In this document: positions 4,970-9,771 of the stretch, piece after piece | How the letters are laid out: each line of letters starts with the position of its first letter | How positions within the stretch are numbered: position 1 is the first letter of the stretch | Source of the DNA: JANOYC01 sp031428675 | Lineage (GTDB): Bacteria; Actinomycetota; Actinomycetes; Actinomycetales; Microbacteriaceae | Direction of reading: 5' to 3' | Assembly: GCA_031428675.1 (NCBI GenBank) | Contig: JANOYC010000067.1 | Location: 1-9,771, forward strand | DNA: 9,771 bases | Notes under the pieces: generated by a model | Seen by the model: the letters and a program-made list of their open reading frames with translations, nothing else | The model's database searches: none | Told to the model about the DNA's origin: nothing | Program-made: the position numbers and the translations under genes

Positions 4970-7900
4970 TCACTCGCGGCATGCAGGGGCGTACGGTCGA
5001 GCCCCCAAGAGCTCCCCCCACTCCTGCTCGGTTAATACACGTCCGGCAATCTCGCACGCGCGTTCCTCCCACACCGCCGGCTCGGCGACGACATGCTGCC
5101 AACCACCGTCGAACTCCTTGAACATGACGGTGCGTTCATTAGGTTCTAGCCACATTTGGTGCCGCAGGACACGACGGCTGGGAAGGTCCGCCGACCAGTC
5201 CCCGAGATCCCATGTGATGATCGCACCGTCAATTCCGGCCGTGACCAACTCGCCGGTCGGTCGAAATTCGGCCGCGGTGACCCAGCCGTCAAGACCGACG
5301 AGTGTCTCGGTGATCGCGCCGGTCGTGGTGTTGGCCAACACGACTCCTGTACCTGCGATGGCGAGTTGAGGGCTGTCGGGGTCGAAGTCGGCCGCCCACG
5401 GAAAGGATGACAGCGTGACGGTGATGGGAGCGGCGACCCCGGAGGGATCCACGATCCGAACCGCGCGTGAGCCATCTCGGACCGCAATCCGGCGGCCATC
5501 CGGAGCGATAGCGAGAATTCCGTTGCCGGCGATCCGAGAGAGCTCTTCGCCCGTTGCCGTCGCAAGAACGATCGTCGTTCTGGAGCCGCTGACATACATC
5601 CGCAAGCCGTCCGGGGAGAACTTCACGGCGCTGAAGTGCAAGACCTCCCCGGACAGGCGATCGGAGAAAAGTACGTCCAGATCCAGGAAGATCGGTCCGG
5701 TCAGGTTCCCCTTGGCGCCCCACCAGAGCGCGACGCCCCCGTTCGGTGTCGGCGCAAGCGCTGCAAATAGGGATCCGTCGAGCGAGAACTCGATGTCCGC
5801 GGCCACGTGATCCAGCCCCTCGTAGGGCGTCACCTCCGATCGGCGGGCGTCGGCGAGATCGAGCGTTCCCGTTCGCCCGGCATCGCAGGGCGCCTCAGTG
5901 CAAGAGCCGGATGTCTCGCTGAACGCCACCGCTCCACTGACGGGGTCGATCGCCGAGGTCACCACGATTCTGCCGGACGGCGCGTACTCGCCGAGCTGCG
6001 ATCGGCCGTCCAGATCGAACAGGCGCACGTCGTGGTCGCTGTCGATCACCGATGCCCGGGTCCCGTCCGCCGCAAGCGACATGCTCGCGGCGGCGACTCC
6101 GTCGTCCGGGACCCGGATCACGCTCGTCAGACGGGGGGCGCGCGAGATGACGCGTACGAGGTTGACACGAGTGTCGGAATCGTCCCAGATGTGGATAGCC
6201 TGCACAGCGAGTAGCAGCGCGCGGTCGAGGTCTGGCTCTTCCAGCGCCAGCCCAGTGACTCGTCGGGCCTCTGCGACCATCGCGCGCTCGGCTGCGAGGT
6301 TCGCCTGGAAACCTGCAATGAGGCTCGCCGTCACCGCAAAGATCGCGAGCGCGGCCGCGCCCGCGGACACCCAGGAGAGACGCCGCACCATGCGGCGCTC
6401 CTTGCGAAGCTGGTTCTGCGTGGCAGCCAGTCCTGCGGTCTCATTCGCCAAAGAGGCCTCGAGGAACTCGCTTTCGACCCCCGTGAGCGCGGGACCGGCC
6501 ACATACCGCCACTGCTGAGCCGCTGTCAGTCGGCCGCCGCGATAGAGTTCGCTGTCGGGTCGCTCCATCGCATCCCAGGCGGCGGCCGCGGAGCCGAGGT
6601 GTCGCATGATGCGTTGGCCCTCGACATCATCGGCGAGCCAGTCCTTCAATCGTGGCCATTCCCGTGCGAGTGCTTCGTGCGACAGCTGCACGGACTGTCT
6701 ATCGGTGGTGAGCAGACGGGCGTCGGCCAGCCGGTTGACGATGTGCGCATGGGCGTCGTCGATCGCAATCCGGGTGCGCTCGACCCGACGAGATATCACC
6801 GCGCCGTCTGCGGATGCTTCGACAATTCGGAGGAGGATATCGCGCAGCAGCCGCACGCCGTCCGGGGAGAGCGTCGCGTAGACCTCTTCGGCGGTCTTCG
6901 CGACAGCACCGTCGATTTCACCGGATGCTCGATAACCGTCGACCGTCAGAACTCGGCCCTCACGACGGATCCACACCTGACGCAGAGCGTGAGAGAGCAG
7001 TGGAAGGGCCCGCCCATCGGCGTCGCGAACCAGGATCTCGACGAGGCCCGGCTCGAGGATGAGTCCGGCTTGCTCTGCAGGCCTCTCGATCACGGTTCGA
7101 ACTCCATTGGGGCCGAGCGGGGTGAGCATCAGCATGTGCGACTGGATGATCTGGGCGAACCCTTCGTGAGCGGCCAGGTCTCCGAGGTGGTCGGCGCGGA
7201 TCGCGACGACGAGCATGCCGCGGTAGACCATCTTCGATAGGGCGTCGAAGAAGTCGTGGATCTCGGCCGGGTCGTCCGCGGCGAAGGCCTGCTCGCATTG
7301 ATCGACGATCAGCAGCGACTTCCCGACTGGAAGAACGCGATCGCGAAGGGCAGCGACCGGATGCTCACCCGGCGTCACGATGGCGACCTCGATGCCGTGC
7401 GCGAGCAGCTGGGCACCGATCCCGGCCCTCACGAAGGAGGACTTGCCCACGCCCGATGAGCCCGCGACGAGGAGCACGCCGTGCTCCTCGAGCGCCCGGA
7501 CAGCGGTGGACAGTTCCTGCCCACGACCGAAGTACCGTTCGGCGTCTACCACGTCGGCGGAAGGCAGACCGAAGTACGGACACTCGGGGCTCTCGACCCG
7601 GAACACCCGGTCGGACAGCAGCTTGGGATCCTGGCGGAGGATCGCCTGCTCCAGCTCGGCAAGCTCCGTACAGGGGTCCAGTCCGAGCTCGGCGGCGAGA
7701 AGCCCCCGCGCCCGGCGCACCGTGGCGAGCGCATCCGCTTGCCGACCCTGCCGGTATTGCGCCACGCTCAGCACCACCCAGCGCCGCTCGCGCAGCGGCG
7801 CCTCGGCGACGCGGGCCCGCGCCGACGCGGTCACGTCCCGAACCTCACCCGCTTGGAGCCGTGCGTCCAGAAGCAGCTCCTCGACACCGAGCCGCATCTC

Positions 7901-8344
7901 CTCCAGGCGTCCGGACGCGATCCGCGCCGGCTCCCAGTCGAGGAGTTCGACGTAGGGCTCTCCCCGCCACAGGGCGAGCGCCTCCGAGAAAGTGTGCGCG
8001 GCCCGCTCAGGCTCGCCAAGCTCCAGTTGCTGCGTACCCCGCGCGACGAGTCGTTCGAACCGCTCGGCGTCGACCTCGATATGCTCCGGTATCAATCGGT
8101 ACCCGAGCGGCGTGGTCTCGATCTGCGCCGGCGCGATGAGCCGGCGCAACCGCATGACGCATCCCGGAATGATCTTCGACGACGAGGCGGGTGGATTCTC
8201 ACCCCAGAGCGCCGCCGCGAGAGATCCGACCGACAGGCAAGCGCCCAGCCGGACTGTGAGCGCACCGATCACCGCTCGATCCCGCCGGGCCAAAGGAACC
8301 CGGCCGTCGTCGAGCGTCAGCGCTCCCAGTACGCGCACCTCCAT
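4970..8344 (-). CDS. Membrane-tethered BTAD / nSTAND1 NTPase / WD40 transcriptional regulator
   Basis: A 1124-residue AfsR/SARP-related regulator. Domains in order: OmpR-type winged helix (about 1-86, MEVRVLGALTLDDG to TTPLGYRL); BTAD helical repeats (93-238, DAERFERLV to LAELEQAILRQDP); linker YFGLPSADVVDAERYFGRGQEL; nSTAND1 P-loop NTPase (about 268-620) with Walker A GSSGVGKSS (295-303) and Walker B-like LLIVDQCEQAF (344-354); helical stretch with LSHEALAREWPRLKDWL (554-570); one membrane helix (about 657-679) preceded by KERRMVRR; helical connector (680-737); seven WD40-like blades (about 750-1050); and a tail with a Cys pair (C1097, C1122). The positive charges before the helix predict N-terminus inside and propeller outside. 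Role inferred: NTP-gated DNA binding controlled by an external or membrane signal. Start ATG 8344 lacks a ribosome site but sits 6 bases after a -10, fitting leaderless translation. Divergent from the lipoprotein gene. Confidence 0.9.
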   Translation of the reverse strand: MEVRVLGALTLDDGRVPLARRDRAVIGALTVRLGACLSVGSLAAALWGENPPASSSKIIPGCVMRLRRLIAPAQIETTPLGYRLIPEHIEVDAERFERLVARGTQQLELGEPERAAHTFSEALALWRGEPYVELLDWEPARIASGRLEEMRLGVEELLLDARLQAGEVRDVTASARARVAEAPLRERRWVVLSVAQYRQGRQADALATVRRARGLLAAELGLDPCTELAELEQAILRQDPKLLSDRVFRVESPECPYFGLPSADVVDAERYFGRGQELSTAVRALEEHGVLLVAGSSGVGKSSFVRAGIGAQLLAHGIEVAIVTPGEHPVAALRDRVLPVGKSLLIVDQCEQAFAADDPAEIHDFFDALSKMVYRGMLVVAIRADHLGDLAAHEGFAQIIQSHMLMLTPLGPNGVRTVIERPAEQAGLILEPGLVEILVRDADGRALPLLSHALRQVWIRREGRVLTVDGYRASGEIDGAVAKTAEEVYATLSPDGVRLLRDILLRIVEASADGAVISRRVERTRIAIDDAHAHIVNRLADARLLTTDRQSVQLSHEALAREWPRLKDWLADDVEGQRIMRHLGSAAAAWDAMERPDSELYRGGRLTAAQQWRYVAGPALTGVESEFLEASLANETAGLAATQNQLRKERRMVRRLSWVSAGAAALAIFAVTASLIAGFQANLAAERAMVAEARRVTGLALEEPDLDRALLLAVQAIHIWDDSDTRVNLVRVISRAPRLTSVIRVPDDGVAAASMSLAADGTRASVIDSDHDVRLFDLDGRSQLGEYAPSGRIVVTSAIDPVSGAVAFSETSGSCTEAPCDAGRTGTLDLADARRSEVTPYEGLDHVAADIEFSLDGSLFAALAPTPNGGVALWWGAKGNLTGPIFLDLDVLFSDRLSGEVLHFSAVKFSPDGLRMYVSGSRTTIVLATATGEELSRIAGNGILAIAPDGRRIAVRDGSRAVRIVDPSGVAAPITVTLSSFPWAADFDPDSPQLAIAGTGVVLANTTTGAITETLVGLDGWVTAAEFRPTGELVTAGIDGAIITWDLGDWSADLPSRRVLRHQMWLEPNERTVMFKEFDGGWQHVVAEPAVWEERACEIAGRVLTEQEWGELLGARPYAPACRE

Positions 8345-8350
8345 GACGCC

Positions 8351-8379
8351 ACTGTGACCCCGACCCCGACATCCGTCAA
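8351..8379 (-). promoter_or_regulatory. Leaderless promoter of the BTAD/nSTAND1 gene
   Basis: On the minus strand TTGACG (8379-8374, 5 of 6 to TTGACA), a 17-bp spacer and CACAGT (8356-8351, 3 of 6) are followed by 6 bases and then the ATG. The predicted start point is the A of the start codon, which explains the absence of a ribosome site. Confidence 0.5.
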
Positions 8380-8446
8380 GACCGCTGATGTCGCGCCGAT
8401 ACCGAATCGGTGGGTACCGATACCCCGCTGATACTGGCGCGGTCTT
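8378..8446. repeat. 8-bp inverted repeat framing the divergent control region
   Basis: AAGACCGC (8378-8385) and GCGGTCTT (8439-8446) are exact reverse complements separated by 53 bp. The left arm touches the regulator's -35 and the right arm overlaps the candidate -10 of the lipoprotein gene. Two small internal palindromes lie between them: ACCGA-A-TCGGT (8401-8411) and ATCGGT/ACCGAT (8406-8411 with 8416-8421). Confidence 0.5.
8396..8435. promoter_or_regulatory. SARP-like direct repeats (candidate operator)
   Basis: CCGATACC occurs at 8396-8403 and 8417-8424, and the near copy CTGATACT at 8428-8435. The spacings are 21 and 11 bp, i.e. two and one helical turns. AfsR/SARP proteins are known to bind heptamer direct repeats at 11- or 22-bp intervals just upstream of a -10. 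Here the last copy ends 9 bases before TTCAGT (8445-8450), a weak -10 with no -35, as expected for an activator-dependent promoter of the lipoprotein gene. Confidence 0.5.
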
Positions 8447-8496
8447 CAGTGATCAAGTAGCCATCGCGCTGCCCGGATCGAACGAAAGGACCAGAA

Positions 8497-9240
8497 ATGT
8501 GGACATCCACCCGGCGCACCCGCGCCGCTCACGGGACACACTCGCGGCGGGTGGGTGTTGCCGCCGCTTTACTGGCGTGCGTCGGCCTCGCCGCGTGCAC
8601 CGCGACCGAACAGCCGTCCCCCGCATCGACCACGGACGCTGACACGATCACACCGTTCCCGCAGAGCGGTGTCATCGACGCTGGCACATACCTCGTCAGC
8701 GGCTACCCGGTGCCCTTCGAGATCACTGTCCCAGACGGCTGGGTGACGTACGACGGTTCCGGCCTGGGCGCGGACGACCCGGATCTCCCGGATTCATGGG
8801 ATATCGCCGTGACTTTTTGGCCCGCCACCCATGTCCCGACGGACGCATGCGCCTGGAAGGGCGCGCTCGTTCAGGTCGATCCGACGGCTGAGGCGTTCGT
8901 CGATGCGATGACGGCGCAGGCGTCAACGGTAAGCACCCCTCCCATCAAGGTCATGATGGGCGACTACTCCGGCTTTGAGTTCGACCTCGCCGTCAAGAGC
9001 GACGTCGACATCACCGACTGCGACGGCGGAAAGTTTTGCATCAACTCGGAACTAGCGGACGACTGCTACGGACGCGAGTACCGCACTGTAGGCGAGCGCG
9101 AAACCTATCGAGCGGTCGACCTGAACGGCGAGCGCGCAGTGATCGTGCTGACCCAACCCCACGAATCGATCAATCCGGTGCTGACGACAGAGGCACGCGC
9201 CATCTTCGACTCGATCGCGTTCGTCAGACCCGACGAATGA
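8497..9240 (+). CDS. Uncharacterised predicted lipoprotein
   Basis: A 247-residue secreted lipoprotein. Residues 1-34 are a signal peptide: Arg-rich start (RRTR, RR at 17-18), hydrophobic core VAAALLACVGL and lipobox L-A-A-C with Cys34 as the lipidated residue. A Thr/Ser/Pro-rich linker (35-55) is followed by a globular domain starting near PVPFEITVPDGWVTY (71-85). The mature domain has four cysteines (118, 175, 181, 190), suggesting two disulfides outside the cell. I recognise no catalytic motif; the ITVPDGW opening is common in small actinobacterial secreted domains of unknown role. Start ATG 8497 has AAAGGA (8485-8490) at 6-base spacing. It is divergent from the membrane-tethered regulator and shares its 152-bp control region, so it is a likely target or an extracytoplasmic partner (inference). 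Confidence 0.8.
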   Translation: MWTSTRRTRAAHGTHSRRVGVAAALLACVGLAACTATEQPSPASTTDADTITPFPQSGVIDAGTYLVSGYPVPFEITVPDGWVTYDGSGLGADDPDLPDSWDIAVTFWPATHVPTDACAWKGALVQVDPTAEAFVDAMTAQASTVSTPPIKVMMGDYSGFEFDLAVKSDVDITDCDGGKFCINSELADDCYGREYRTVGERETYRAVDLNGERAVIVLTQPHESINPVLTTEARAIFDSIAFVRPDE

Positions 9241-9339
9241 CGGTCGGCCTGGTCCTCAACGCCAGCGGTGAAAGAAGGTGAGAAACAGCGAGCAACAATC
9301 GCGGGAGGAGAACAGGAAGCGCTCCATGTGTTTCGGGCA

Positions 9340-9357
9340 TATAGTTGTAAATACAAT
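9340..9357 (+). promoter_or_regulatory. AT-rich promoter-like region with palindrome TTGTA-AA-TACAA
   Basis: Within a 30-base AT-rich patch, unusual for this window, TATAGT (9340-9345) and TACAAT (9352-9357) each match TATAAT at 5 of 6 positions. They overlap the perfect inverted repeat TTGTA (9345-9349) / TACAA (9352-9356). This is the probable promoter and operator of the downstream flavin enzyme. No good -35 lies 17 bp upstream of either; a TTGACG at 9370-9375 has no -10 at usual spacing. Confidence 0.4.
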
Positions 9358-9397
9358 AAAATCTTTCGCTTGACGAACGACTGTAACAGAATGCCGC

Positions 9398-9508
9398 ATG
9401 ACCCACACATCACTTTTGGACGTCCGCTCCCGGGGATGGACGGCCGACCCCGCAATATCCTCGGCAGTGCCCCTGCTGTTGCATGGCTTGCCAGCTGAGG
9501 CTCGCTGA
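9398..9508 (+). CDS. Possible 36-residue upstream ORF
   Basis: ATG 9398 opens a 36-codon frame (MTHTSLLDVRSRGWTADP...) whose TGA (9506-9508) overlaps the ATG of the oxidoreductase by one base as TGATG, the layout of translational coupling. There is no ribosome site before ATG 9398 and I recognise no family. It could be a leader peptide, a gene remnant or chance; coding support is weak. Confidence 0.3.
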   Translation: MTHTSLLDVRSRGWTADPAISSAVPLLLHGLPAEAR

Positions 9509-9771
9509 TGCCGTCGGGCGCGGCCTTCGAGATCGGCATCTTCACCTTCGGGGAACTCACTCGAGACGCCGCCGGGCGGCCGATCGTTGCGCAACAGCGT
9601 GTGCAGGACGTGCTCGAGTGGGCGAGGGTTGCAGATGACGCCGGGCTCGACGTTTTCGGAGTCGGAGAACACCACCGCGAAGACTTCGCCGTGTCGTCGC
9701 CCCAGATGGTGCTCGCGGCCGCGGCCGCCCAGACGAAGCAGATCCGCCTGACCAGCTCCGTCACGGTGCTG
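9508..9771 (+). CDS. Luciferase-like (LLM class) flavin-dependent oxidoreductase, N-terminal part
   Basis: The first 88 codons of a gene that continues past the window. The sequence FEIGIFTFGELT (7-18) is the first TIM-barrel strand of bacterial-luciferase-like monooxygenases. It is followed by VLEWARVADDAGLDVFGVGEHHREDFAVSSP (35-65), containing the GEHH motif of the second strand, and QIRLTSSVTVL (78-88), the third. These enzymes use reduced flavin (FMNH2 or F420H2) with a partner reductase; the substrate is unknown. Start ATG 9508 has TGAGG (9496-9500) at 7-base spacing. Palindrome TTGTA-AA-TACAA about 150 bases upstream is a candidate regulatory site. Confidence 0.88.
   Translation, partial: MPSGAAFEIGIFTFGELTRDAAGRPIVAQQRVQDVLEWARVADDAGLDVFGVGEHHREDFAVSSPQMVLAAAAAQTKQIRLTSSVTVL

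Noticed and set aside
7481..8431. Long 316-codon open frame on the plus strand opposite the BTAD/nSTAND1 gene
   Set aside because: Its protein is Arg/Pro/Glu-rich with no domain, while the minus-strand frame carries clear winged-helix, BTAD and NTPase motifs. It is a GC-rich antisense shadow; the same holds for other plus-strand frames over 5118-8357.
9268..9498. 76-codon frame in the gap after the lipoprotein
   Set aside because: Runs through the AT-rich promoter patch, has no ribosome site at its start and no recognisable sequence pattern.
9105..9764. 219-codon minus-strand frame at the window end
   Set aside because: Antisense to the lipoprotein end and to the LLM oxidoreductase, whose GEHH region is unmistakable; Ser/Ala/Arg-rich without motif.
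1..9771. CRISPR arrays, insertion sequences, rRNA, riboswitches
   Set aside because: No regularly spaced repeat series, transposase frame, terminal inverted repeats or recognised riboswitch core was seen on either strand.

Overview
The window comes from a GC-rich actinobacterium. Codon usage is strongly GC-biased, neither tRNA gene encodes the CCA end, several genes look leaderless (a -10 element 6-7 bases before the start codon), and there is an AfsR/SARP-type regulator. Overall gene style suggests a Microbacteriaceae-like organism (inference only; no marker gene here fixes the genus).

Region 1 (1-1528, + strand) is a compact run of overlapping genes: the 3' end of a peptide/nickel-type ABC transporter ATPase, a TfoX N-terminal-domain protein that starts inside it, and a D-2-hydroxyacid dehydrogenase whose GTG start overlaps the TfoX stop. 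Region 2 (1600-2451) holds tRNA-Asn(GTT) with a strong intrinsic terminator, facing a convergent peptide deformylase gene. Region 3 (2440-4758, + strand) has a DMT/NIPA-like membrane transporter, divergent from deformylase over a 42-bp gap with a -10 element readable on both strands, then a GT4 glycosyltransferase starting at TTG. tRNA-Met(CAT) follows at 4842-4915.

Region 4 (4920-9240) is the most unusual part. A 1124-residue protein on the minus strand fuses a winged-helix/BTAD DNA-binding region, an nSTAND1-type P-loop NTPase, one membrane helix and a C-terminal WD40-like propeller. Charge around the helix predicts the DNA-binding and NTPase parts in the cytoplasm and the propeller outside. 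A predicted lipoprotein with four paired-looking cysteines is transcribed divergently. The 152-bp gap carries direct repeats CCGATACC at 21- and 11-bp spacing, resembling SARP operators, framed by an 8-bp inverted repeat with one arm at each candidate promoter. I read this as a possible two-gene envelope sensing module: lipoprotein plus membrane-tethered transcription factor.

Region 5 (9241-9771) is an AT-rich promoter-like stretch with a TTGTA-AA-TACAA palindrome, a possible 36-codon upstream ORF, and the first 88 codons of a luciferase-like flavin-dependent oxidoreductase that runs off the window.
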